DNA of 35,315 nt from Acidobacteriota bacterium. Lineage in GTDB: Bacteria; Acidobacteriota; Vicinamibacteria; Vicinamibacterales; UBA2999. Below, piece by piece: positions 6,871-15,679 of this stretch (position 1 is the stretch's first letter; every line of letters starts with the position of its first letter). Position numbers and translations under genes: made by a program. Location of the stretch: NCBI GenBank assembly GCA_016210845.1, contig JACQTK010000226.1, forward strand, positions 1 through 35,315, written 5' to 3'. The notes under the pieces were generated by a model. The model was not told where the DNA came from, did no database searches, and saw nothing but the letters and a program-made list of their open reading frames with translations.

Positions 6871-7202
6871 GTGACGCTGTACGTCGGGTGACCGGCGGCC
6901 GTGATCGTCACCGTGTACGTTCCACAGTCGCCGACACGCGATGCCGGCGTCTGTGTTCGAAGGTCGAAGTTGCCGCCGCTGTCGGTTGTCGCGGTTGCCG
7001 AGTCCAGCGAGGTCGACACGATCGCCCCCGCCACCGGATTCTGGTGGTCGGTCGTGCCATTCCGAAACGTCGCGGTGGCGAAGACGCGCCCCGTGACTCG
7101 CACGAACTCGTCCTCATCCGGCCCGACACCGAAGATGCCGCAGGCCGCGGCGAACGCCGCGGTCGCGAGGAGGGCGCACAGGGCTACCGGCATGACCCCC
7201 AT
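6756..7202 (-). CDS. Lipoprotein with a carboxypeptidase-regulatory-like domain and Cys-rich tail
   Basis: The likely start is the ATG at 7202 (or 7193), giving MGVMPVALCALLATAAFAAA then CGIFG: a lipoprotein signal with lipobox A-A-A-C. About 148 residues. The body has RVTGRVFATATFRNG, PVAGAIVSTSLDSATATTDS, GGNFDLRT and GTYTVTITAAGHPTY, the pattern of a CarboxypepD_reg/TTR-like beta-sandwich. The C-terminus is a short Cys motif GCQCPNPPAAC. No strong ribosome site is visible before either ATG, so the start is uncertain. A decayed second copy of its 3' end lies at 5571-5697. Function unknown; the domain usually mediates protein or carbohydrate contacts outside the cytoplasm. Confidence 0.65.
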   Translation of the reverse strand: MGVMPVALCALLATAAFAAACGIFGVGPDEDEFVRVTGRVFATATFRNGTTDHQNPVAGAIVSTSLDSATATTDSGGNFDLRTQTPASRVGDCGTYTVTITAAGHPTYSVTGAWGAATGGGNQQFVLSPPTPSIVGCQCPNPPAACRQ

Positions 7203-7366
7203 GACGTGAATCGGAATGGAATGGCCCGCAGCAGCGTCACGGGCGCGCCGGTCGTGCTGGCACTGAGCGGGGCGTCGTAGACGCTCAGCGTCGTCTCGTG
7301 GCCATGGCCAGAACCGGGACGACGAGCAGGGCCGTTCGCGCGTGGAGAAACATGGAAGGCGTTCGG

Positions 7367-8140
7367 TCAACGACTCGGCGGCGGCTCCGGCCGGAAGCGC
7401 AGCCGGACGGCCGTGTCATCACCACAACTCAGGCTCAGGCCGCGCTGTACCGGCGTCACCGCGTAGCCGGGGGGCGCGCCAACCCGCAAATGATAGGAGC
7501 CCTCGCGCACCGACAGGGGTTCCCCGATCGGGAGCGCGACCGTGCCGAGCTCGTTTCCGCTCGACGGATCTACCAGCGTCACCTGGACGGTCGGGAAAGG
7601 CTCGCTGCCGGGCAGGAGCGTGAACGTGACCTGCGCACACCCGTCATCGCCACCGTCACCGCCGCCGCCACCATCATCGCCACCGCCGCCGCCACCATCA
7701 TCGCCACCGCCGCCGTCTCCACCTCCGCCGCAGACGATGTAGTCGGGCGATCCGGGCTCGAGCGGTTCGAAGCCCAAACCAGGGGCCCGCGTTTTCACAA
7801 TGATGAAGTTGGTGGCATTGCCGAGGACCAGACCGTCGGCGTCCAGCGCGTGAACGTGAATCTGGTACCACGTGGACGGCGAAAGTCCCTCAATGACCTC
7901 GAACTCGCTCTCCGTCACGTGGATGTTCTCGTGCAGGATGAAGTCGTTGCACGTCGGCTGGAGGCCGCCAAAGTACAGGGGCCCGAGATAGTCCAGGGTG
8001 AAGAGGGTATTGCCGTTGGCCTGCCACTGCACGTAAAGCGTCGTGTCGGTGCGGCCGGTCGCGACGAGGTTGCTCGGGTCGGACGCCCATGCGGGGGCGG
8101 TCGTCAGCAGCAGCGAAACGAAAGCGGCGATGAATCTCAT
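7367..8140 (-). CDS. Secreted fibronectin-III-like protein with Gly/Asp-rich linker
   Basis: 257 residues. The signal peptide MRFIAAFVSLLLTTAPAWAS is preceded by AGAGGGG at a good distance. Residues ~21-125 look like an FN3 domain (DPSNLVATGRTDTTLYVQWQ, GLSPSTWYQIHVHALDADGL). Residues ~138-170 are a low-complexity run of GGGGDD units, coded by CCACCATCATCG-type triplets on the plus strand. Residues ~172-257 form a second beta-rich domain of unknown family (CAQVTFTLLPGSEPFPTVQV, REGSYHLRVGAPPGYAVT). The gene starts 18 bp after the stop of the upstream lipoprotein gene (8159-9016) and is probably co-transcribed with it from the 9017-9110 promoter region. Confidence 0.75.
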   Translation of the reverse strand: MRFIAAFVSLLLTTAPAWASDPSNLVATGRTDTTLYVQWQANGNTLFTLDYLGPLYFGGLQPTCNDFILHENIHVTESEFEVIEGLSPSTWYQIHVHALDADGLVLGNATNFIIVKTRAPGLGFEPLEPGSPDYIVCGGGGDGGGGDDGGGGGGDDGGGGGDGGDDGCAQVTFTLLPGSEPFPTVQVTLVDPSSGNELGTVALPIGEPLSVREGSYHLRVGAPPGYAVTPVQRGLSLSCGDDTAVRLRFRPEPPPSR

Positions 8141-8158
8141 GGCAACCCCTCTGACCCT

Positions 8159-9016
8159 CTAGTTGCAGGTGACGTTCGCTTCGACGCTGTTCCCCCACAG
8201 AAACCGTCCACCTGGAACGGGACCGTCGACGACGTTCACGAGCACGTTCTGAATGCCGCTAGTTCCGCAGCCGGAGCCCAACCTCGTAGAGGGGATTTGT
8301 ACGGTGATGGCGCCAGGCGCGGTATTGGGAATGATCATCACGACGGTCCGGAACGGGTCGCCGAATCCAAAGACTTGCACCGTTATTCGACCGCTCGTGA
8401 TCGGCGTGTTGATATGCATCGGAAGCACCGCTGAACAGTTCTTCTCGAAGCCGGGTGGAATGAACGTACAGGTGACAGTGATCCGCGACATGCTCATGCA
8501 CGTTCCTCCCGGACCAGGCGTGCAGGAAGCCGGTGCAGGCGTCGGCGTCGGCGGCGTGACGGAGAAGCTCCCGCTCGTGGTGGTGCCCGCTACGCCGCGG
8601 TCGTCGGTGTAGTTAACCGTGGCGGTGACCGAATTCATGAGCGTGGACGCCGTCGCGTTGTCGTCGTCGAGGTTGATCCGCCTCGACGTGGCCGTGCCGT
8701 TGGCCGCAATCTGCGAGGGCGTGAACGCGTTGGTGATGGGGTCCGACGCGCCGTTTCTCGTGCCGTTGGTGAACGACAGCCTTACGGAGGTGACCGTCGC
8801 CGCCGACCGTCCTCCTGTCTCGGCCACCGTGACGGTGACGCCGTACCGAAACACGCCGGTTGACAGTTCCGTCACCGCGCTGATCGTCCTCACCGACAAC
8901 GTGGCCGCTGACGTCGCGGCGGGAGGATCCACCGTTCCTGGCCCGGCAGGCGCTCCGCTGCTCCCACCGCAGGCAAAGGCGGTCGCCGTCAGCAGCGCGA
9001 GGGGCAGACGTCTCAT
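8159..9016 (-). CDS. Lipoprotein of unknown function, divergent from a membrane HTH regulator
   Basis: The ATG at 9016 gives 285 residues beginning MRRLPLALLTATAFACGGSS, a short lipoprotein signal with Cys16. A Gly/Pro/Ala-rich spacer follows. Next is a beta-rich domain (TLSVRTISAVTELSTGVFRY, RSAATVTSVRLSFTNGTRNG, VTATVNYTDDRG), a Pro/Thr hinge (TPPTPTPAPASCTPG), and a C-terminal domain with paired cysteines (CTPGPGGTC, VTCTFIPPGFEKNCSAV, GSGCGT, ANVTCN). I do not recognise a named family. It lies head to head with the regulator at 9111 across 94 bp that contains a motif shared with two other loci, and may be its target. Confidence 0.7.
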   Translation of the reverse strand: MRRLPLALLTATAFACGGSSGAPAGPGTVDPPAATSAATLSVRTISAVTELSTGVFRYGVTVTVAETGGRSAATVTSVRLSFTNGTRNGASDPITNAFTPSQIAANGTATSRRINLDDDNATASTLMNSVTATVNYTDDRGVAGTTTSGSFSVTPPTPTPAPASCTPGPGGTCMSMSRITVTCTFIPPGFEKNCSAVLPMHINTPITSGRITVQVFGFGDPFRTVVMIIPNTAPGAITVQIPSTRLGSGCGTSGIQNVLVNVVDGPVPGGRFLWGNSVEANVTCN

Positions 9017-9066
9017 GGACAGGCTGGCCTGGAGATGCGGCTCAGGATTGCAGCACGGCGGGGCTG

Positions 9067-9079
9067 GCTCAACAGGCAA
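9067..9079 (-). promoter_or_regulatory. TTGCCTGTTGAGC motif in the divergent lipoprotein/regulator intergenic region
   Basis: On the minus strand this site reads TTGCCTGTTGAGC. Close relatives occur at 19633-19645 (TTGCCGATTGAGC) and 24729-24741 (TTGTCGCTTGAGC), and a weaker one at 27602-27614 (plus strand, TTGCCAATTGCTG). All four lie in divergent promoter regions, three of them beside HTH-membrane regulator genes. Homology extends to the motif's flank (plus-strand GCAACTGCGCGCA here, GCAAATGCGGGCA at 19642-19654). It may be a regulator site or a shared -35 region; either is inference. Confidence 0.4.
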
Positions 9080-9110
9080 CTGCGCGCAACTGCGCGCGTC
9101 TTGAGGGAGA

Positions 9111-10418
9111 ATGGGTCTTCCCATGTCGGGCCCCACCCCCAACGGCCGCGACCGCCTGGATTCCTGGAAGGCGGTCGCCGAGTACCTGAATCGCGACGTC
9201 GCCACCGTCCGGCGGTGGGAAAAGACGCTCGGCCTGCCCGTGCGCCGGGTGTCCGGACGGGGCCGATCGGTGTTCGCCTACAGGGAGGAGATCGAGGCGT
9301 GGCTAGGGGCAACGCCCTCGACCGCGCGGGCGGTGGATCTTCCGGCGCGACATGGGCGACGCCGCCTCTGGCTGGCCATGGCGATGAGCGTGGCGGCCGC
9401 CACCGTGGCGATGCTGGCATGGCGGGGCGGTCTGTCTGGGCCCGTCGGACCTCTCAGCATCGAGACGAGCAGGGCAGGCGTCGTGGCCCGGGATGCTCAG
9501 GGACGCGAGCGGTGGCGGCACCTGTTTCCCACCGAGTACGACGCGGCGCTGTCCGAGGTGGCTCCCGCCTCGCGCCTGGTCCTCGGCGAGGACCCGGCCG
9601 TCTACGTGGCCACGTCGCATCGCGTGCGCCGCGCCGATGACGTCGTCGAGGGCGGCAGCGTCATGGAGCTCGACCTCGAAGGCCGCGTGCGGCGGTCGTT
9701 TGCGTTCGATGACGAGGTGGTGTTCTACGGCACCAGGTACGGCGCGCCGTGGGCGGTCACCACCTTTGCCGTCGAGGGCGCAGGTGCCGCGCGACAGCTT
9801 GCCGTGGCGTCGCATCACTGGTTGTGGGATCCGAGCCTCATCACGGTGCTCGACCACAAGTGGAGACGCCGAGCGACGTTCGTCCACGCGGGATGGATCG
9901 AGCAACTCCAGTGGCTCGCGCCCGATCGTCTGCTCGTCGGCGGCTTCTCGCATCCGCAGGACGGCGGCATGGTGGCGCTGCTCGATACAACGGCCATGAA
10001 CGGTCAGGGTCCCGAGCCGGCCGGTACCCGCTACCACTGTGACACCTGCGGGAGCGACCGGCCGCTCCGGATGGTGGTGATGCCGCGCTCCGAGCTGAAC
10101 CTCGTCACCGCGTCGCGCTTCAATCGAGCCGTCGTCGAAGTCCTCCCGGATCGGATCATCGTTCGCACGATCGAAATCCCCGCGCCCGGAGAGCCCGAAG
10201 CCGCCGATGCGCTGTATGAGTTCACGCGAGAACTGGACTTGACAACGGCGTCGTTCGGCGAGCGCTACTGGAACCTCCACCGCGCGCTGGAGGCCGAGAG
10301 AAAGCTGACGCACAGTCGCGAGGAGTGCCCCGACCGCGATGGGCCGCGCGCGGTTCTCCTGTGGGAGCCGCACGCAGGGTGGCGGACGGTGCACACCAGG
10401 GCCGCCGCGATCCGTTGA
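9111..10418 (+). CDS. ToxR-like membrane regulator: excisionase-type HTH, one TM, extracytoplasmic sensor (paralog 1)
   Basis: 435 residues from the ATG at 9111. A second ATG at 9123 is equally possible, because GAGGGAGA lies directly before 9111. Residues ~14-65 are a MerR/excisionase-like winged helix: RLDSWKAVAEYLNRDVATVR, RWEKTLGLPVRRV, then FAYREEIEAWL. Residues ~84-104 form one membrane span (LWLAMAMSVAAATVAMLAW). The remaining ~330 residues should be outside the cytoplasm and look like a beta-propeller-like sensor with WDPSLITVLD and HAGWIEQLQWLAPDRLLVGG, a CDTC motif (C310, C313) before RPLRMVVMPRSE, and an ending in ERYWNLHRALEAE and EECPDRDGPR. Two paralogs follow at 19678-24235 (interrupted) and 27500-26181. 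Probably a one-component sensor acting on nearby envelope genes; ligand unknown. Confidence 0.8.
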   Translation: MGLPMSGPTPNGRDRLDSWKAVAEYLNRDVATVRRWEKTLGLPVRRVSGRGRSVFAYREEIEAWLGATPSTARAVDLPARHGRRRLWLAMAMSVAAATVAMLAWRGGLSGPVGPLSIETSRAGVVARDAQGRERWRHLFPTEYDAALSEVAPASRLVLGEDPAVYVATSHRVRRADDVVEGGSVMELDLEGRVRRSFAFDDEVVFYGTRYGAPWAVTTFAVEGAGAARQLAVASHHWLWDPSLITVLDHKWRRRATFVHAGWIEQLQWLAPDRLLVGGFSHPQDGGMVALLDTTAMNGQGPEPAGTRYHCDTCGSDRPLRMVVMPRSELNLVTASRFNRAVVEVLPDRIIVRTIEIPAPGEPEAADALYEFTRELDLTTASFGERYWNLHRALEAERKLTHSREECPDRDGPRAVLLWEPHAGWRTVHTRAAAIR

Positions 10419-10484
10419 CGCCCCTGGCCGATTCTCACGTTGACGTCGCGCTCTCACCTGGAGGCTTCGGCCCCCGTGTGTGAC

Positions 10485-12920
10485 TCACAAGCACCCCAGC
10501 GTCGCCCTGATGAGACCGGCGGCGGCGATCCAGGTGGCGGCCTGCGCGGGCGGAACCTGCCTGCCGGTCTGGGCGCGAACCTGGTTGATGAACGCGGCCA
10601 ACTGGTTGCACGACGACGGATCCCGGCTGCCCGCCGCGGCGCCTCTCCGAATCACGGCGTCCAGCAGGCCCCGGGCCTGCCGGACGCCTGCGGCCGTCGT
10701 CTCTGCAAGCAGGTCGGACGTCATCTCCGCCGGCGTCTCGACCGGCTCCTCGCCCATCTCCTCGCCGAGCTTGAGCACGAACACGTCCATGTCGCCAGGC
10801 GACGTCTCCTGATAGGCTCCGGGCGTGGTCGGGAAGTCGTTGGTGACGGGGTCAGGAGGGAAGCCGGCTGCGATCGTCTGGCCTACCACGTGCACGCCTC
10901 CGCTGCCGTCCAAGGCGATGCTTCGTCCTACGTCGCCGCCCGTCCCGCCCCAGTAGGTCGAGAACTGCACGGCCGATCCATCCGCGTCCAGCGTGGCGAC
11001 GAAGACGTCCTCGTTCCCGCTGCGAGATGACTGGAGCGCACCGGCGGTGGGGAAGTCGTCAGAGTTCGTCCCACCCGTGACGTGCGCGCGTCCGCTGCCC
11101 TTCACGGCGATCCCGTACCCCGAGTCCTGCGACGCACCGCCGAGGAACGTGGAATAGATGCCTGCGCCGCCGGGTCCCAGCTTCGTGACGAACGCGTCCC
11201 AGCCGCCCAGCAACGCGGTCTGCAGCGCGCCAGCCGATGTTGGGAAGTTCGGAGAGGTGGTGAAGCCGGTGAGATACGCGCTGCCGCCCGCATCGACGGC
11301 GACGGCCGCGGCAGGAGGCCCGATTCCCGCGATGCGATTCTCGTCGGCGCTTCCACCGAGGTAGGTGGAATAGAGCCAGGCGGTGCCGGCCGCGTTGATC
11401 TTGGTGACGAACGCGTCGTGCCCGCCGCCCGCGACTTCCTGGAGGGCGCTGGCAGTGGGGAAGTCGGCCGACGAGGTGAATCCAGTGACGACGGCGTTGC
11501 CTTCGGGATCGACCGCGAGGTTCAGGCCGACGTCGGCGCCGGTGCCGCCGAGGAACGACGAGTAGGCCAGGGCGCCGCCGTCGGGATCGAGCTTCGTGAC
11601 GAATGCGTCCCGGAACTGATCCCGAAACGGAATGCAGGCGGCGCACGTCCGCTGCGGCGCGCTGTCGGTCACGGGAAAGCCGTTCTGGTTGTTGTAGGTC
11701 ACGCCGGTGATGTACGCGCTGCCCGCCTCGTCAACGGCAATGGCGTTGGCAGCATCCCCCGGCGCGCCGAACTGCCGCGAGTACACGAGGGCCGTTCCAG
11801 CTGGGTCGAGCTTAGTGACGAAGATAGAGCCGCCGCCGCTCTGGACGAGCGTAAACGGGAAGTCGCCGGATTCCGTGTACCCCGTGACATAGGCGTGGCC
11901 GGCCGCATCCACCGCAAGGCCGTTGGCCCAGTCCTCTCCGGCGCCGCCGAGGTATGTCGAGTACACGGCGCTCGATCCGTCGGCGGCGAGCTTCGTCACA
12001 AACGCATCGCGGAAACCGCCACGCCCCTGGGCTCCCGGGGTCGTCGGGAAGTCCAGGCTGCTCGTGTGTCCCGTGATGTAGGCATGGCCGTCGGCGTCGA
12101 CGGCGATCGTGCGGCCGCTGCCGAAGACGATGCCCGGCTCGTCAGTGTTCGAGCCACCGAGATAGGTGGAGTAGACGACGACCGGATCGATGATGAGTGG
12201 CTTGGTGGCGTCGTACGCCGCGATGTCGAAGCCGACCTGTCGCCCGCCATCGAGGACGTAGCGTCCTTCGACGAGCCGCCTGTCTTCCTTGCCCGGACCG
12301 GGTTGGTAGATCGCCGGCCGGCGGATGCGAACGATCTCGTCGCCGTTCAGCCGCGCGACGAGGTCGCCGTCGCCGTCGATGACGAGGTCATCGGCGCCCT
12401 CGAGCGCCAGGCGCACCGCCCGCGGATCGGCGCCCGGCGCGACCACGAAGTCGAATTCCAGTTGCCGTCGATTGCCGTAGTAGACGACATCGATGCCGCG
12501 ATAGACCTCCTCGAGCCGGACGCTGGCGTAGCCGGCGACGCCGGTTCGCCAGCGCATGGGATCGTTGCCGATGAAATAGTTGCTCGACCCGGGCAGCCGA
12601 TCCGACGGCGTGACGGCGGGATTCGGATTCGCCCCCGTGAGCCGCATGCGGACGACCGCGCGCGGGCGATGGCGTTCGAACGTCAGTGCCACCTCGGTCG
12701 GCGTGAGGAACACGGTGTAGCCCTCGCCGCGCGAGGCGAACTTCACTCGTGGGTCGAGCTGACCCTGATTGGCCTCGAACCGCAACGGGAGCGAGCCGTA
12801 TCGAGCCGCGACGCGAGAGGTCGCCGCGGGTTCGGCCGCGTCGCCATCTCCGCCGCAGGCGGCGATGATGGTCATGCTCACGCCGAGCACAGTCCGACAC
12901 GTCCAGGAGTCGCGTCTCAT
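10485..12920 (-). CDS. SBBP beta-propeller lipoprotein with FIMAH-like C-terminus
   Basis: 811 residues after a GGGAGGAAACA ribosome site. The signal is lipoprotein-like (MRRDSWTCRTVLGVSMTIIA then ACGGDG). Residues ~40-245 match the DUF7948-type N-terminal domain: PLRFEANQGQLDPRVKFASR, GEGYTVFLTPTEVALTFERH, SSNYFIGNDPMRWRTGVAGY, ending PLIIDPVVVYSTYLGG. Residues ~240-705 hold about seven SBBP repeats with the pattern YSTYLGG-x-D, IAVD-x-GHAYITG-T-S-DFPTT, GAQ. The last ~80 residues (PSSCNQLAAFINQVRAQTGR, ATWIAAAGLIRATLGCL) resemble a FIMAH domain. Such proteins are surface or periplasmic with unknown ligands. It follows the permease gene by 36 bp and is the last gene of the putative operon. 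Confidence 0.85.
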   Translation of the reverse strand: MRRDSWTCRTVLGVSMTIIAACGGDGDAAEPAATSRVAARYGSLPLRFEANQGQLDPRVKFASRGEGYTVFLTPTEVALTFERHRPRAVVRMRLTGANPNPAVTPSDRLPGSSNYFIGNDPMRWRTGVAGYASVRLEEVYRGIDVVYYGNRRQLEFDFVVAPGADPRAVRLALEGADDLVIDGDGDLVARLNGDEIVRIRRPAIYQPGPGKEDRRLVEGRYVLDGGRQVGFDIAAYDATKPLIIDPVVVYSTYLGGSNTDEPGIVFGSGRTIAVDADGHAYITGHTSSLDFPTTPGAQGRGGFRDAFVTKLAADGSSAVYSTYLGGAGEDWANGLAVDAAGHAYVTGYTESGDFPFTLVQSGGGSIFVTKLDPAGTALVYSRQFGAPGDAANAIAVDEAGSAYITGVTYNNQNGFPVTDSAPQRTCAACIPFRDQFRDAFVTKLDPDGGALAYSSFLGGTGADVGLNLAVDPEGNAVVTGFTSSADFPTASALQEVAGGGHDAFVTKINAAGTAWLYSTYLGGSADENRIAGIGPPAAAVAVDAGGSAYLTGFTTSPNFPTSAGALQTALLGGWDAFVTKLGPGGAGIYSTFLGGASQDSGYGIAVKGSGRAHVTGGTNSDDFPTAGALQSSRSGNEDVFVATLDADGSAVQFSTYWGGTGGDVGRSIALDGSGGVHVVGQTIAAGFPPDPVTNDFPTTPGAYQETSPGDMDVFVLKLGEEMGEEPVETPAEMTSDLLAETTAAGVRQARGLLDAVIRRGAAAGSRDPSSCNQLAAFINQVRAQTGRQVPPAQAATWIAAAGLIRATLGCL

Positions 12921-12956
12921 TGTTTCCTCCCGAAGCTCATGGCAGTCGACGTGCGC

Positions 12957-14210
12957 TCACGGCGCGCGCAACGCGTCGATCGGATCAACGCTCGCCGCCA
13001 TCCGCGCGGGATAGACGCCGAACGTGAGCCCCACGCCCGCTGCCAGCGCCAGCGCCAGGGCCACCGCGCTCGGCGACAGGCTCACAGGCCATCCGGCCGC
13101 GAACGCGACGGCCGCGGAGAAGGCCGCACCGAGCGGCAGACCCGCGAGCCCTCCGACGACGCAGAGCAGCGTCGCCTCGATTGCGAACTGGGCCACGACC
13201 TCCGCCCGCCGCGCGCCGAACGCACGTCGCACGCCGATCTCCTGGGTGCGCGCCGACGCGCTCGCCAGCATGATGTTCATGATGCCGACGCCGCTGATGA
13301 GCAGCGCCAGCCCGCCGATGGCCAGCAGGACGACGTCGAAGGTGCGCTGGGCGCGGAGGCGGGCGCGCAGCAACTCCCTGGGGACGACCACTTCGTACGT
13401 GGGCGGGGCGACGCGATGGCGCCGCGCGGCCACGGCCGCGATCACCGGCGCGGCTCGCGCAACGTCATCCGCGTCGCTCAACCGGACCACAATCTCCTGC
13501 ACGCGATCGAGAGCGTCGCCGCTCCCGAGGCTGACGTCCATCGCTCGCAGCGGCACCAGGAGCGATCGATCGGCGTCGAGGGTCGGGATGGATGGCCGCG
13601 GGGCGCCGCTGGCGCGATCCCGGAGCCGTCCCACGATGGCGTACGAGTTGCCGCCCGCGATGATGCGCGAGCCCACGGGATCGGCTGCGCCGAACAACGC
13701 GCGCGAGAGGTCGCTGCCGATGACCGCCACGCGGCGCTGCGCACGCTCGTCGGCGGCGATCAGCGGCCGGCCCGTGGCCACCTCGAGCCCGGCCACGTCC
13801 CGCCACGAAACCGTGACGCCCGCCAGGAGACCTTCGGCGCGCCTCGACTCCGTGGAGACCTGCACTCGCGCGACGCGCATGGCCGCCACCGCCAGGGCGT
13901 CTTCCACCGTCTTCTCGATCACCATCACATCGTCGAGGGAGAGCAGGGGAGCCGCTGGCGGCCGCCGGCCATCGGGCGCCGATGGAGGTGGGACCGCGCG
14001 AAGGAACACGTTGTCGATCCCGAGCGCGCCGATCTCGGCCACCGCCGTGCGGCGCGCGCCCTCCGCGATCGCCAGCGCCGTCACGACCGTCGCCACGCCA
14101 AACACCAGGCCGACCACCGAGAGCGTGGCGCGGAGGCGGTGCGCCAGCAGCGCGGCGGTGGCCTCCTGCACGAGGTCACGGGGTGACATGCGCAGGGTCC
14201 ATCGCATCAT
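12957..14210 (-). CDS. MacB/FtsX-type ABC transporter permease
   Basis: 417 residues. The ATG at 14210 overlaps the adaptor stop as ATGA. TM1 is near residues 28-50 (LRATLSVVGLVFGVATVVTA), followed by a large periplasmic MacB_PCD-like domain (EGARRTAVAEIGALGIDNVF, VMVIEKTVEDALAVAAMRVA, ALFGAADPVGSRIIAGGNSY). Near the C-terminus is the FtsX core: TFDVVLLAIGGLALLISGVG, IMNIMLASASARTQEIGVRR, AFGARR, then two more TMs and the end PARMAASVDPIDALRAP. Families of this type need a separate ATPase, work as dimers, and with HlyD- and TolC-type partners pump peptides, lipoproteins or drugs. No ATPase gene lies in this window; it must be supplied elsewhere if the complex works. Confidence 0.88.
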   Translation of the reverse strand: MMRWTLRMSPRDLVQEATAALLAHRLRATLSVVGLVFGVATVVTALAIAEGARRTAVAEIGALGIDNVFLRAVPPPSAPDGRRPPAAPLLSLDDVMVIEKTVEDALAVAAMRVARVQVSTESRRAEGLLAGVTVSWRDVAGLEVATGRPLIAADERAQRRVAVIGSDLSRALFGAADPVGSRIIAGGNSYAIVGRLRDRASGAPRPSIPTLDADRSLLVPLRAMDVSLGSGDALDRVQEIVVRLSDADDVARAAPVIAAVAARRHRVAPPTYEVVVPRELLRARLRAQRTFDVVLLAIGGLALLISGVGIMNIMLASASARTQEIGVRRAFGARRAEVVAQFAIEATLLCVVGGLAGLPLGAAFSAAVAFAAGWPVSLSPSAVALALALAAGVGLTFGVYPARMAASVDPIDALRAP

Positions 14211-15679
14211 GGCCTCGCGGGCGCGGTCGGGTCGACGAGGAGGACACGGTCTCCGGCCGCCACGCCCGAGACGAGGGCGGCCAGCGATTCGTTGCTGGCC
14301 ACCACCTCGACCGTGCGGCGCTCGGGGCGCCCGTTGCGCAGCAGCACGACGTACGGCTCGCCGCGATCGTCGAACAGGGCGTGGACGGGCACGACCGTTG
14401 CCCGCGGCAGTCGCGCCGCCTCGATCTCGACGCGCGCGGTCATGCCGGTGCGCAGCCGGGGATCCGACGCCGCGAGCTTCACGGTCACCGGAAAGAACCT
14501 GGTGCCGGCTCGTGCCGCGTCCGCCTGCGCCAGCGCACCCACGAATGCGACCGTGGCCCGCAGGCGAAGATCGGGGTAGGCGTCGACACGCACCAGCACC
14601 CGCTGGCTCGCCGACACCTTGTGGAGGTCGATCTCGCGGATGCGCGTCTCCACGATGAGCTGCGAGGCATCGGGGATCGCGATGAGCGCCTGATTCGGAA
14701 ACACTTCGTCGCCGACCTGCGGCTTGCGCTGGTCGCTGCCGAAGAACAGGTCCCGGTAGACGACCAGTCCCGGTCCCTCGGCGCGGATCGTGGCGCGGGC
14801 GATCTGGTCGTCGAGCAGGGCGACGCGGGCTCTGATTTCCTCCACGCGGCCGGCGGCCTGGGCCAGCGCGGCCTCGCGCGCCACGGCGCGCGCGGCCGTG
14901 GCTTCGCGCTCGCGGTCGAGGGCCTCGCGGGTGGCGTTGAGCTCCGACCGCGCCTGGCTCGTGGCGGCGGGCCGCTCGTACTTCACGAGCGCCCGCAGGC
15001 GCGCCGCAGCCAGCCGCTGGCGATCTTCGGCGCGGCGCAGCGCCTGCTCCGCGCGGTCGAGCTCGGCGCGCGTGATGAAGCCCTCGGCAAGCAGCGGCGT
15101 CATGTCCTCGAAGGTCGTGCGAGCCTGTTCGAGCTCGCGCGCAGCGTCTGCCGCGGCCGCCTCCGCCTCCACCACCTCGACTGCGCCGCGGCCCGAAATC
15201 TGATTGGCGAGGCCGTTCTCGGCCTTGGTGACGTCCTGCCGCAGCACGTCCAGATCGTCGTCCGCGCTCAGCGACTCGATTCTCACCGCCTCGCGCACGC
15301 GCACCAGCTCCGCGTCCGCCTGGCGCAGCGCCGCCAGCTCCCGCTCGCGCGTCTGCTCGAACGCCGCGGTGTCGAACCGCGCCAGCACGTCTCCTTCGCG
15401 CACCGCCTGCCCTTCAGGAGCGAGCTCGACGAGCTTCGCCGCCGCCCCGGGAATCGTCGACGCGTAGAGGCGGAGCCGCTGCGCGCCGATCGTACCCGTC
15501 TCCACGATGGTGTCGACGAACGTCTCGGTGCGCGCGGTCGCCGTGGGCCAGGTGTCGGTCGTGTGCCGCAGCGTGAAGGTGCCGCCGGCGAGGACGGCCA
15601 TCACCACGCCCGCCGTCGCGACGCCCGTTTCTCGGCGATGAGCGCGAACGAGTCGCGGCAGCCGGAAGGGCAGGGTCAT
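14207..15679 (-). CDS. HlyD/MacA-type periplasmic adaptor (membrane fusion protein)
   Basis: The start at 15679 (MTLPFRLPRLVRAHRRETGV) overlaps the TolC-like stop by four bases and yields 490 residues. One N-terminal membrane span (GVATAGVVMAVLAGGTFTL) is followed by a lipoyl-type first half (ETGTIGAQRLRLYASTIPGA, LAPEGQAVREGDVLARFDTA). A long Arg/Glu/Ala-rich coiled coil covers residues ~105-300, then the second lipoyl half (ARATIRAEGPGLVVYRDLFF) and beta-barrel regions (IADASQ-like LIAIPDASQLIVETRIREID, RLRATVAFVGALAQADAARA, GMTARVEIEAARLPRATVVP). The end is the membrane-proximal domain (GRPERRTVEVVASNESLAAL). It should bridge the MacB-like permease and the TolC-like channel encoded on either side. 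Confidence 0.88.
   Translation of the reverse strand: MTLPFRLPRLVRAHRRETGVATAGVVMAVLAGGTFTLRHTTDTWPTATARTETFVDTIVETGTIGAQRLRLYASTIPGAAAKLVELAPEGQAVREGDVLARFDTAAFEQTRERELAALRQADAELVRVREAVRIESLSADDDLDVLRQDVTKAENGLANQISGRGAVEVVEAEAAAADAARELEQARTTFEDMTPLLAEGFITRAELDRAEQALRRAEDRQRLAAARLRALVKYERPAATSQARSELNATREALDREREATAARAVAREAALAQAAGRVEEIRARVALLDDQIARATIRAEGPGLVVYRDLFFGSDQRKPQVGDEVFPNQALIAIPDASQLIVETRIREIDLHKVSASQRVLVRVDAYPDLRLRATVAFVGALAQADAARAGTRFFPVTVKLAASDPRLRTGMTARVEIEAARLPRATVVPVHALFDDRGEPYVVLLRNGRPERRTVEVVASNESLAALVSGVAAGDRVLLVDPTAPARP

Noticed and set aside
7650-7740. CCACCATCATCG-type periodic repeat, considered as CRISPR or VNTR
   Set aside because: It is the coding sequence of a Gly/Asp linker in a secreted protein, with unit length of a few codons and no spacers.
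11082-14658. Plus-strand frames of 1034 and 544 codons
   Set aside because: They lie opposite the SBBP, permease and adaptor genes, whose domain content and ATGA overlaps are convincing; the plus frames are low-complexity Arg/Ala-rich shadows.
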